DNA of 64,000 nt from Anthopleura xanthogrammica (lineage: Eukaryota; Cnidaria; Anthozoa; Actiniaria; Actiniidae). Shown here piece by piece: positions 21,613 to 31,470 of the stretch (positions are counted from its first letter, which is position 1; each line of letters starts with the position of its first letter). The position numbers and the translations under genes are program-made. The notes beneath the pieces are model-generated. The model was given only the letters and a program-made list of their open reading frames with translations, was not told the origin of the DNA and searched no databases. Location of the stretch: contig OZ025206.1 of NCBI GenBank assembly GCA_964019055.1, positions 6,668,117 to 6,732,116 of the forward strand, read 5' to 3'.

Positions 21613-24600
21613 TTATAAATAGGGTTTTATACACTGATATATCAACCCCGCCATTTTGTCGTAACCAAAAGGTGTTAGATGCAGATGGTCACTCCATAAA
21701 ACCTTCTGCATCTGAGGTGACAGAGTGTGCCTGGGAATTTTTATCGCAAGGTCGCAAAGTATTGTCTTTCCTTGTGATCTACGTGCATAATCTCTCAACT
21801 CTTGGTTTATCTTTCTGCGCATGACCCATAGAGTTCGGAATTGTGGCCACGCCTCGTATGCGCTCTCGGGAATAGTAAGAAGAATGGTTCGAGCACCGTA
21901 TTTGTACGCAGTTTCGTGCAACGAAATGATATCTTGAAATATTTTTGGCGACCAGACATTAACGAGCTGATTCATAAACGAATCATCATCCCCAAAATTC
22001 TTCACATGCGCGACGTCATTTGTACCCGCCAAGATGATTATCCAATCAAAATGCGAGCTGTTGCCAAGTACTTCCGGTAATCGTTTCGTCATGGATCCAT
22101 GAGTCATTTCGCCGTTCTTACCACTCGTGACCAGGTTATACCTTGTTTGGCTATTGGTATTAATCAAGCGTGACAGCTGAATGCTGTAAGGATGAACACT
22201 CCGCCCGTGATTATAGTAACCTTTAGTAAGGCTATCACCAAAGCATAGAATATTTTTAGAAAATGGATCATTCCCTAATACTGAAACTGGTCCCCCATTG
22301 CTTGTAATTTGATTTAAATTCATATTATTCTGTATGGAATTCGGTTGTGATTCAGTAAATTCAGCCGGTTCTGACAGTTCATTCAGTTTTTGCTGCACTG
22401 TTGTATGAATAACATTTGCAGTTGCCTTAACTTCTCTGGTTGGCTTTGAGTCGACTAAGTTGCCAAGATCAATCCCACCGAGTTTAAGGCGAGCTAAAAG
22501 ATCTTTTATCTCTTTAGTTTTTGAAAGAGTCGTGGGTTTGGTTGTTGGTAAGGTGGTTGGCTTCTGAGTTGTAGTTGTCTTCTTGGCGAGTTGAGCTTTC
22601 TTGAGAAGAAGAGGAAGAATGTCTTTGAGTTCGTCCTCTAAGCCGTTTGACTTTGTTGTTGGCTTTGTAGTTGGTTTTGTAGTTGGTTTTGTTGTTGTAG
22701 AAGTAGTTGTCGCCGTAGTCGTTGCTGTTGTCGGCGTCGTCGTCGTCGTCGTTGTTGTTGTTGTACTTGTAGTTAGCTTCGTCGTTGGCGGTGTTGTTGT
22801 GGGCATAGCAGTTGTACTAATCTTTTCCTTAACACCATTTTCTGTAGACGTATCTCCATTTTTTCCACGAAGATCTGCCTTCACGTTTTGAACTACGGAC
22901 GGCAATATCTTTTCCAACAGTTTTTGGATGTATTTAGGACTCGATACGTCAGGCAGCTTGATCTCTTTCAAATGCTTTTTCTTACCCTTAGAGTGAGTTT
23001 TGTGTTTCTTCTTCAGTTGCTCTGCTTTCTCTTCCTTTGCTTTCTTCATCTTCTGTAAAGCACCTTTGAGCTTCATCAATGGGTTGCTGCTTGAATTCGA
23101 TGTTCTGTTGTTCCCACTTGCAATAGTTAATATATTCAACAACTTTCCAAAGAAAACGTCTTCTTGAATATTTCCTTTTATTTCCTTCTTGCTGGTTTTG
23201 TCATGCTTTTGGGAAACAAGCTTTTTGGTGTTAAGCTTTCCTTTTTTGTGCTTCTTTAAGTTATTTACTCCATTGTGGTGTTTCATATCTTTGGTTTTAT
23301 GCTTTGCAATCCTGTGATGCTTTGAACTTTTATGCCCTTTGTGTTTTTGAACCAACTTCCCCTTTTTGCTTTTCTTATGAAGCGACACCTTTCTAGTCTT
23401 ATGTTTGTGTTTCGGAATGTCACTCCGCTGTGGACGGTCTTTGTGAGACAAGGCACCTTGGAAGCTCATTGCTTGAAAATGCATATCTTTCGAAGGCTTA
23501 CATGCCTCTACTTTATATTCAGGAGAAGAATTTTCACCTTTTGAAGGTTTATCTAAACTCAACCTTACTATAGATTTTGTAACAAAGTACAGCTTGTGAC
23601 ATAGTTGTGCAGTTCTGTACCCGGAGTCAGATTTATGTCTGCTTCCGCGTTTTCTTACTTGAACAGCTTTGCACATCAATACAGTGTACAAGTATTTCGC
23701 TCGGTATCGAGTTCTTGTTAAGCGAACTTTGCCGTTGGCAGAAAAAGTTCTGATATTGATGCAATCTTTAGTTTTCCGTCTTATTCCTTTCCAATTTCCA
23801 TGAACTTCTTCGTCTAGAGTGTGGCTTTGTTTGAATCGGAGGTAATGCTTATAGTCCAAGATATGATGTAAATGTTTTAATGATGGTTTCTTTGCAGGCG
23901 AATGTTTACTTGATTTGTGGTTTGACTCAGGTTGGTGATGATGTCTTGTAATATGACTCCTAGTATTTTTGATTTTATGATGTTGTTGTGGTTGTTGTGG
24001 TTGTTGTTGTGGTTGATGATGATGATGATGATGTTGTGGTTGTTGTGGTTGTTGTTGTGGTTGATGATGATGATGATGATGATGTTGTGGTTGTTTTCGT
24101 GGTTGATGATGATGATGTGGTTGATGATGATGAAGATGTTGATGATCATGATCATGATGAAGTTTCGGATGGTGCATATGTTTGGTTCTTTTGGTATGTT
24201 CTGTGTTTAGCAATGAATGATGGTGAATTCTTTTGTGTCTGTGTTCTTTATATGTTTCAGAATCTTCTTCATTCAGATCATGTTTGTGATGGAAGTGTTT
24301 CTTTGATGGAAGTTCTACGCGTGCATGATGATGATGATGGTGGTGGGAATGAACGTGCTGCTCGTCTTGCTTTTCTTCTTGTTCATCGTCTTGTTTTTGT
24401 TGCTGATGATGATGACGATGAAGTTGATGCTGCTTTTGATGATGATGACGACCATCATGCTGTTGTGGATGATGCTCATGTTGGTGATGGTAAGGGTGTT
24501 CATGTTGCTTATGAGAACGATGATGATGGTGTTGACCATTATCATCATCATTTTCAGTATCCTTCATAGCATTTCCATCGATCATATCTTCCCCTTGTAC

Positions 24601-25845
24601 ATGTTGAGCACCAACAAATTTCATATGGTCATGTTTCTTAGACCATGATGTGTGTTGCTTAAAGCTGTCTTGCGTTTCATCTTGTTCATCATTAAAATTT
24701 GAATGAGAAATGGTGTTGCGAATGTCATCTTGCCCATTTTCAGATTCAACCCCCGAATCTTGATCACTGCTCCTATGGTTGTTGTGGTGATGATGCTTTT
24801 GAGTGTGCGATCTGTGATGTCGTGTTTTCTTTTTATCTGCATGCTTTTTATGTAGATGTAGATGCGTACCTTCCTCGCCCAAAGTGGACTTTAGCTCTTC
24901 ATCGTCTCTTTGCAAAGTTGGCATTTTCTTAGTTGTATCAAAACTACTTTTCATGGACTCTTCGTTTCCTTTCGAATACTGTCCTCTATCGCCATAAAAC
25001 TGACCGGATAATTCACTGTTTCTCATAAGAGATTGTAAAGGGTTTCTCCTCTGATAAGCCCACGGCGTATGTTGTTGGTAGTTGAATGACCATGGCTGCT
25101 GCCGCTCTTGTTGGTTTGCTTTCCAATTTGTGTTAGACAAAGGCGGCCATCTTGATGTAAAAGGAGATGTAGCCGGAAGCGGTGTGAAATCTTCACCAAG
25201 GATAGCATTTTGACGGCTTTTCCCATACAATGGAGTATCAGCATCTTCACCAAACACTGAACCTCTTAACAAACGTGGCAATGATGGCAAATAAGTTCCC
25301 AGTTGGGAAATTTGGCTCTGAGTTGGTCTCGATAACTCCTCTGTTGTTGGGTTGGGTTCTTTTAATGGAATACTAGGCTCCGGTGACGGGCTCGAAGTCG
25401 GTTCTATCTTCTCTCTTGTTTCAATATTTGTTGGAACAAAAGGTGCAATTGTGGGGAAAAACTTTTTCAGTTCCTCTTGGTCCTCTTCCGACCATGTTGG
25501 TGCAGTCGTCGTCGGGCTGACTTTCGGCGACGCCTCGGGTCTACGACTTTGTCCCGAACGTGATGTATTTGCGCTGACGATTTTCCAAAGAACATAGATA
25601 AAGGCCAAAATGAATAATGTGAAAATAGCATAGAATGCGAAAGAAGCATAGCCTTTTTGACACATCAAAAGACTGCTAAGTTTCTCCGTAGTACAGTTAA
25701 GATTTCCACACTTGAAATTCTTCAGCTTGCTGCTGGCTTTATTAGCGGATTCTGGAATCTTCTTCTGCAATCGATAGCTTTTCGGCAGACGTGGTCGTCT
25801 AGACTTGGACGAGCGGGTTTTTTTCTCACCATCTTTTTCCACCAT
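21613..25845 (-). CDS. giant type II membrane protein with His-rich stalk and C-terminal SGNH (GDSL-type) hydrolase domain
   Basis: 1410 aa from the ATG at 25845. A GTG just upstream is in frame but is not a start. A basic cytosolic tail (1-64) precedes one TM helix (66-90). Next comes a Pro/Ser/Thr region, then a His-rich low-complexity stalk (about 330-660) with runs of six or more His and HHHHQPQQQPQQ repeats. A small basic segment with Cys (about 689-770), a Lys-rich region and a Thr-rich, mucin-like region (about 1010-1110) follow. The C-terminus carries SGNH blocks: GDS with Ser1205, GTND at 1274-1277, and DHLH with Asp1386/His1389. These are the expected nucleophile, oxyanion-hole Asn and catalytic Asp-His, so an extracellular esterase or acyl-hydrolase is likely; the substrate is unknown. 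The stalk could bind metal ions. A TTTTCCAAG acceptor just upstream suggests a spliced 5' UTR. It sits within the MFSD6-like cluster, head-to-head with the gene at 27896. Confidence 0.85.
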   Translation of the reverse strand: MVEKDGEKKTRSSKSRRPRLPKSYRLQKKIPESANKASSKLKNFKCGNLNCTTEKLSSLLMCQKGYASFAFYAIFTLFILAFIYVLWKIVSANTSRSGQSRRPEASPKVSPTTTAPTWSEEDQEELKKFFPTIAPFVPTNIETREKIEPTSSPSPEPSIPLKEPNPTTEELSRPTQSQISQLGTYLPSLPRLLRGSVFGEDADTPLYGKSRQNAILGEDFTPLPATSPFTSRWPPLSNTNWKANQQERQQPWSFNYQQHTPWAYQRRNPLQSLMRNSELSGQFYGDRGQYSKGNEESMKSSFDTTKKMPTLQRDDEELKSTLGEEGTHLHLHKKHADKKKTRHHRSHTQKHHHHNNHRSSDQDSGVESENGQDDIRNTISHSNFNDEQDETQDSFKQHTSWSKKHDHMKFVGAQHVQGEDMIDGNAMKDTENDDDNGQHHHHRSHKQHEHPYHHQHEHHPQQHDGRHHHQKQHQLHRHHHQQQKQDDEQEEKQDEQHVHSHHHHHHHARVELPSKKHFHHKHDLNEEDSETYKEHRHKRIHHHSLLNTEHTKRTKHMHHPKLHHDHDHQHLHHHQPHHHHQPRKQPQHHHHHHHQPQQQPQQPQHHHHHHQPQQQPQQPQQHHKIKNTRSHITRHHHQPESNHKSSKHSPAKKPSLKHLHHILDYKHYLRFKQSHTLDEEVHGNWKGIRRKTKDCINIRTFSANGKVRLTRTRYRAKYLYTVLMCKAVQVRKRGSRHKSDSGYRTAQLCHKLYFVTKSIVRLSLDKPSKGENSSPEYKVEACKPSKDMHFQAMSFQGALSHKDRPQRSDIPKHKHKTRKVSLHKKSKKGKLVQKHKGHKSSKHHRIAKHKTKDMKHHNGVNNLKKHKKGKLNTKKLVSQKHDKTSKKEIKGNIQEDVFFGKLLNILTIASGNNRTSNSSSNPLMKLKGALQKMKKAKEEKAEQLKKKHKTHSKGKKKHLKEIKLPDVSSPKYIQKLLEKILPSVVQNVKADLRGKNGDTSTENGVKEKISTTAMPTTTPPTTKLTTSTTTTTTTTTTPTTATTTATTTSTTTKPTTKPTTKPTTKSNGLEDELKDILPLLLKKAQLAKKTTTTQKPTTLPTTKPTTLSKTKEIKDLLARLKLGGIDLGNLVDSKPTREVKATANVIHTTVQQKLNELSEPAEFTESQPNSIQNNMNLNQITSNGGPVSVLGNDPFSKNILCFGDSLTKGYYNHGRSVHPYSIQLSRLINTNSQTRYNLVTSGKNGEMTHGSMTKRLPEVLGNSSHFDWIIILAGTNDVAHVKNFGDDDSFMNQLVNVWSPKIFQDIISLHETAYKYGARTILLTIPESAYEAWPQFRTLWVMRRKINQELRDYARRSQGKTILCDLAIKIPRHTLSPQMQKVLWSDHLHLTPFGYDKMAGLIYQCIKPYL

Positions 25846-27895
25846 CACAATTTCTTCGGCTCCTTGGAAAAATTAACAAATATACAATTAATATGATTAA
25901 TATTTTCACCCATCCGAAATTGTGAGAAAATATGCGTTCGTCTATCTGGTTAACTTAAAACATAGTATGATACCACTCATATATTGCTCGTTCGACATGT
26001 AGTCCTAATATAAATCCTATGAGAAATAGATCCTTCTACACTGTAGTAATCAATTCATAATTCTACTAAATAATGCCTTTCAGCCGGTTCGGCATAGTCA
26101 ACGTTCCGTGCATGCGGTTTGACCAGCAACAGGTCACATTTCCGATGAAGTATGAAAAATTTATCTATTTCCACTGATTGTTAAGGCCTTGAGAATACTC
26201 AGAATAGAATGAAATAAATAAGTATACTCAAAAAATGTTCATGGTGAAAAAATTTCGCCTCAAAGACCCGGCCTGATCCGAGGAAACTAGTTGACGTTGA
26301 GGTCGATAAAATTCGGTAAATGCATGACAAACATCAAGTATAAATTCAGCTTGCATTGGACCATTTTGCAGATACTGAAGTAAATTGTGGTTGAAAAATA
26401 TATTATTTGAATCGAAAGGGTTCTTTATTTAGAAGAAAATTAGCTCTTGGTATATTCTAGCTTTTGAAGATGAAAATGCTATAATCTAAACAATCCTGCA
26501 CTGATGTGGAAGACCTTACAGGCTCAAGCATGGCTAGCCTAGTAAGGTCAAATTCAGCCAACCATTTTGAAATGTTGACACGATCTATTGATCAGATTTT
26601 TAAAGCCACACAAAATCTATCAACCTGTTTTGTAGACCTAGTTCTCAGTCACTTACCGAAAACTCTTGAAGCATATTAAGGTTATCCCTTGTGAGATGCA
26701 ATTCTCCTTGATATCGATGTTGTATCTTCCACTATATAGAGCTGCTCCAAAGTCTATTTTCTTCATCGATGCCTCCCTAGATGCATGGTAGTTTTCCTTA
26801 TTATCATCACATTTTAGTTGTTTAAAAATATTTTTCCACGCATAGAGAAAAACTCGGTATGTTTAGTCTGTGGAGCAAGTTGTTTTGGACCCACCCGACA
26901 GAAAACGGTTGCTTTCCATTTTGGGCGATGACAGGAATGTCCCACCTGAGATCACTCACCATTAACAACAGTTTACTGATCAGTATCTCTCTGCCCATAT
27001 GAGGGTGGATGTCTTAGGAAAAACCCTTACAAACCCTTATTTCCTCTTGGCTTGTTTTCCTTCCTTTTTTTCTTTTTTTTTTCCTTTTCTTTTCCTTTCT
27101 TTCTTTCTCTTTTTTCGTTTCCAGTCATGGGATTGAAGTTTGATTCCAAATAAGCTTAGAAGTGAAAAAGTGAGTCCAGTTATTCTTTCCTTAAATAACT
27201 TTATACATCACTGTGTTCCTAGATTACAGACTAATTTACTCGGAGTTAGTCTCCGATTTCAAACTCACAATACTCGCAATTAAATTATAGAATGCACAAC
27301 TTAAACAATAAAACTTTGAAAACACATGGACCAAGATTGCGAGATTAACCAAGGCAACAAAGAACAAAAAAACTGTCCGTGCAGTATTTGAACAAATGAA
27401 AAATTATTTTTTTCTGTCTTGTTATTAAGTGCTTTCGCTAAAGTATTGAGGCACAGACAAAGGGATCTCTTTATTAATAGTGAAGCTTGTAACGGTATGA
27501 AAATTCCCTGACAGTTGTCATGGAGTCAAGAACCAGTCAACCATGTCAGGGTACCTGCTACACCTGAATATTTGATTAGTAAACAGGTATCTATCATCCA
27601 ATCAATGACAACCGAGCACCCAACGTTTTCTTTGATATTTACTTCAATCGATTTGATCTTTAAAAAACATCGCAATTACTGAAATTTAAACCGAGTACCT
27701 TGGGTTCACAGGGGAGACTAATAGATAAAATACATGACGTTTTTTCTTGTAATTGATCTAATATGAAAGTCACTTGAGAAGAACTGGGAGTTCATTTGTC
27801 CATTGGAGGCGTTTGATTTATCTTTTATACTGCAACACGTAAATGATATTTCAAGGTAATAATTGGCAGTTGTCACATATATTGCAACTGATGTC
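25846..27895. other. divergent intergenic region (SGNH gene and MFSD6-like gene 2)
   Basis: No coding region seen. It probably holds both promoters and 5' UTR introns. A pyrimidine-rich simple-sequence tract lies at about 27055-27120. Confidence 0.4.
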
Positions 27896-29830
27896 ATGCG
27901 TGACGAGAACTGCCTAGTTACGAAGGACAGCGAGGAACATCCGGGGAATTACGCCAGTCGTCAAGGTAACCAAAAGAGTCAAGATGATAGGGACGACAAA
28001 GGTATCTGTAAGGATGATGGTGCACAACATCATCCTGATCTTGAAAGTGATAAGAGGAAGCTAAAAGATGAACACCAAGAAGATGGGAAGGTCAATGCAC
28101 TTGGAAAAGTTTGTCCTCAAATTGACCAACGTGTTCTGGTTCCTAAAGGATTCTACACGTTCTTCTACACTGCTATCGGTGCTTTGTTCCCATATCTACC
28201 CGTCTACTTCAAACAGCTTCACTTAACCCCTCATCAAACTGGTGTACTAATCGGCGTTCGACCTCTCATCCAGTTTCTCGCCACACCCTTATGGGGTGCA
28301 ATAGCCGATCGATTCTGCAAGGGTAAAGCCATCTTGCTCATGTCGGTCATGGGCTGGTTGGTGTCTAATGGGATGCTAGCGATGGTGCCTGAGTCAAGAC
28401 ATACTCGTCTTTGTGATAATAGCATGGATTATGATCCCAAAACGAAAGAGTTGAGTGACTCGATAATGTTGATGAGACGTTCAAACGATTCCTTCCATGG
28501 TTGGAATTTGCGATTGTCAAATTTAACGATGCAAAACCTAAAGACGACAACGTACAGTACTCACAATATAGATGATGACTCAAAATCTTCCTTTGGAAAG
28601 ACTGGTAGAGATGTAGATCTTGCAAATGCGAAAACAAGGTTACAAATAGGAATAAAAAATAAAAATGGTTCGCCCAAACCAAATGTAAGGGATATCAGGT
28701 CAAGCAATCGTCTTCCTCAACCTTGGAAAAATTTTCAAAATGCATCAAGAAATCACAAAGAAATGATACAAGAAAACAGCTTTGAGACTAATACAAGAGG
28801 AGCAAAAGAATTACCGTTATATCTTCCTCAACCATGGACTGTAAGCTTATCTGAAGACGACGACAGCCTTTCCCACGTCTTACACGACAACATCACCAGC
28901 GAACCTAAAGTTTTCCGATTTCTCCTAGCTGTAACCATCATAGGAACTCTAGTTTCTGCGCCAACTCACATGATGGCGGATACTGCCACGCTAACAAGTC
29001 TGGACGGGGCTTTACACAAGTATGGTAAAGTACGTCTCTGGGGGTCCCTTGGGTGGGGCGTGGGTGGATTCTCGGTGGGTGCAGCTGTTAGTACTAGCTA
29101 CTCCACCAGATGCAACGGTGAAGTTATCATCAATTATTTTCCCTGTTTTTATGTATACGGTGTTGCTATGGGGATAGCGTTTCTATGGGCAACGCAGTTC
29201 CGATACAACAGAACCGAGGCCGATAAGCTAGCTCCTGCTAAAACAGACTGTTCAGGTTTTAAGAATGCGCTGAAAGTACTCCGCAGTCCTCAGTATTGTT
29301 TTATTCTTGTAATAGCATTTTATTGTGGATCCGCTACGGGATTTATTGAGACGTTCCTGTTTTGGTACCTACATGAAATGGGTGGAGAACAGTTTTTATT
29401 CAGCGTTATCAACGGAATGAATTGTGCTGCTGAAGTGGGCGTCTTTCTCGTATCAGACCGCTTAATCTCCTACTTTGGTCATGTGAACATCATCTATTTG
29501 GCTCTCGTCTGTTATTCGCTTAGGTTTTTGTATTTTTACTTTATGATGAGCCCGTGGTGGGTGCTACCAGCGGAATTACTCCAAGGAATAACTACAGCAG
29601 CGTTTTGGGCTTCCTGTGTGTCGTATGTTGGACTCCATCCAGGGGCGTCGCATACACTGCAAGGGATTCTAAATGGAGTGTATATGGGGTTGGGTTTTGC
29701 CGCGGGTGGTTTTGTGGGGGGTGGGGTGGTTCATTTAGTAGGAATGCCTTACGCATTTCTTATTTATTCTGCTGTTAGCTTTTTATTGTGTTTAGTGTTT
29801 ATTGCTGTCAATAAATATCATGGAAACTAA
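27896..29830 (+). CDS. MFSD6-like major facilitator transporter 2
   Basis: 644 aa in a single coding exon. The first ATG is at 27896; an in-frame TTG 33 bp upstream is not a start. An acidic N-tail (1-75) precedes TM1 at about 85-105 (KGFYTFFYTAIGALFPYLPV) and a motif-A-like WGAIADRFCKGK. A long extracellular loop (about 170-330) follows, containing two copies of the LPQPW motif (about 273 and 310). Then come MADTATLTSLDG, YGKVRLWGSLGWG (about 376) and six C-terminal helices with GVYMGLGFAAGG. It is a member of the MFSD6 group of MFS; substrate unknown. An AATAAA overlaps the stop codon (29829-29834). It is divergent from the SGNH gene and convergent with the next MFSD6-like gene. Confidence 0.9.
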   Translation: MRDENCLVTKDSEEHPGNYASRQGNQKSQDDRDDKGICKDDGAQHHPDLESDKRKLKDEHQEDGKVNALGKVCPQIDQRVLVPKGFYTFFYTAIGALFPYLPVYFKQLHLTPHQTGVLIGVRPLIQFLATPLWGAIADRFCKGKAILLMSVMGWLVSNGMLAMVPESRHTRLCDNSMDYDPKTKELSDSIMLMRRSNDSFHGWNLRLSNLTMQNLKTTTYSTHNIDDDSKSSFGKTGRDVDLANAKTRLQIGIKNKNGSPKPNVRDIRSSNRLPQPWKNFQNASRNHKEMIQENSFETNTRGAKELPLYLPQPWTVSLSEDDDSLSHVLHDNITSEPKVFRFLLAVTIIGTLVSAPTHMMADTATLTSLDGALHKYGKVRLWGSLGWGVGGFSVGAAVSTSYSTRCNGEVIINYFPCFYVYGVAMGIAFLWATQFRYNRTEADKLAPAKTDCSGFKNALKVLRSPQYCFILVIAFYCGSATGFIETFLFWYLHEMGGEQFLFSVINGMNCAAEVGVFLVSDRLISYFGHVNIIYLALVCYSLRFLYFYFMMSPWWVLPAELLQGITTAAFWASCVSYVGLHPGASHTLQGILNGVYMGLGFAAGGFVGGGVVHLVGMPYAFLIYSAVSFLLCLVFIAVNKYHGN

Positions 29831-30860
29831 TAAAGAATACTCACCCGAAATGCTGAAAATATTTTTTTCTTTTCCTTGTGTCAAAAATTATTTCTATCAA
29901 CTGACACAAGCGTGTTACAGTGCTAATAATATACATGAAAAAAATACTCGAATTTGATTGGCTTAGAGCAGTGCAGTTCAAGTGTAACACAGTGCAAAAA
30001 TCTGTAACACAGTGCAAAAAAGTGTAACACAGTGCAAAAAAGTGTAATACAGTGCAAATTACATTTTCCGAAAACAGTCTTGAAACCAATTTTTTGTTTA
30101 TTCTGCTGTTGATAACATCATTAAGCATCAAGACTATGCATTTTCCGATCGCGAAGAAACATGTTTAAGCGGTGAAAACGGCTAAAAAGTTGGTGATTTT
30201 GTTTGTTTTTGAATAAATTTTTTGTCGGTTTCAGTTGAAGTTCATCTCACGTCATTGAGCGCGCGATCAGAGTTTTTCTTGAGATTTTCAATGTCGGACG
30301 GTAAAGTTTGTAAGGTTTTTCATGTATATTATTAACAAGTAATCATATGGTTTCTCGTAAAATAAATATACTAATAAAATGCGGTTTACAGTTATCTAAT
30401 TTTTTATTTTTTCATGCGTTAAAAATTATTTGTACATCAACTGACGCCAGTATTCTTACATTGCAAATTGAACAACGGAGCGGCAGACTTTGTGTAAATT
30501 CGTCAACACGTTTAGACTACCAAATGTATTTTTTATTATATTATGCTTTTATCGTTTGCACTTTAATCAGTTGAGTGTATATTCTCTGAGTTATTGTACT
30601 TCTCGTTATTACTCTATATAGGTATCTTCAGTCAAATATGCGAAGCAAGTTTTCATCGATACTTTGCATACCATATCATTATTAATTTTCTAAGTAGTTT
30701 CAAAAGTTTTAAATAGACTAGTCTTAAATCGTGAGAATATTAAGATATTTTTTCATATTTTTAAATTATAGTTTATAAGAACTATTTCATATAATGTATT
30801 TGTTATTAACATAACAATAAATTACGTCATCATGCAACAATAGATGACGTTACATCTTGC
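29831..30860. other. intergenic region downstream of MFSD6-like gene 2
   Basis: It contains the 20-bp tandem array at 29981-30060 and otherwise AT-rich DNA without coding potential. Confidence 0.4.
29981..30060. repeat. 20-bp tandem repeat, four copies
   Basis: Four head-to-tail units in perfect 20-bp register with consensus AGTGTAACACAGTGCAAAAA; units differ by one to three bases. Confidence 0.85.
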
Positions 30861-30864
30861 AATC

Positions 30865-31470
30865 CTATTGGCTCCAGTAATCAGGTTTAACGTCAGAGTA
30901 GTTGACTTCTTTGTAACAATGCACTTTCTTTTCGTGCAAATGTTTCCTCATTATTACGGCATTATCCAACATTGGATACTTAGAATATCACGATAATTAG
31001 AAAAAATCATATCGCCTTTAGTAATCAGGTTCATCGTCAAAGTAGTTGACCACTTTATAACTACTTTCTTTTGGTGCAAACGTATCGTCATTGCTACGTC
31101 ATTATCTAACATTGGATGACGTCACGATAGCTTGAAAAACTCATATTGCCTCTAGTAATCAGGCTCATCGTCAGAGTAGTTGATCACTTTATAACTACTT
31201 TCTCACAAACGTATCGTTATTATTACGTCATTATCCAACTTTGGATGACGTCACGATAGGTAGAAAAACTCATATAGCCTCTAGTAATCAGGTTCATCGT
31301 CAGAGTGGATGACCACTTTATAAATACAATCTTTGAAAAAAAAATAGCTTATCGTCATTTTTTTACCGTCTTGCAACCGATGCAGCAATTGGCTCTAGTA
31401 ATGAGGTTCAGCGTCCGAGTAGTTGATCTCTTTATAACCCCTTTCTTTTGGTGCGAACGTATCGACCAAG
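30865..31470 (-). repeat. tandem array derived from the C-terminal codons of MFSD6-like gene 3
   Basis: Five units recur with landmarks at 30876, 31020, 31154, 31283 and 31397, a spacing of 114-144 bp. The unit nearest the gene is the real coding end, reading on the minus strand FAPKERGYKEINY and so on to the stop at 31395. The unit at 31020 stays open and would read FAPKESSYKVVNYFDDEPDY plus a stop. Others carry indels. Units also share a segment with GGATGACGTCACGATAG. The array probably lies in the 3' UTR. Confidence 0.8.

Noticed and set aside
23877..24648. Val/Asp-rich or Met/Leu-rich frames opposite the SGNH gene
   Set aside because: These are translations of the CAT/CAC His codon repeats in other frames and on the other strand.
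25846..25848. Start at 25848 for the SGNH gene, and analogous starts at 27863, 33608, 41415 and 47473
   Set aside because: These codons are GTG or TTG, not ATG. The first ATG or a spliced upstream exon gives the proper start in each case.
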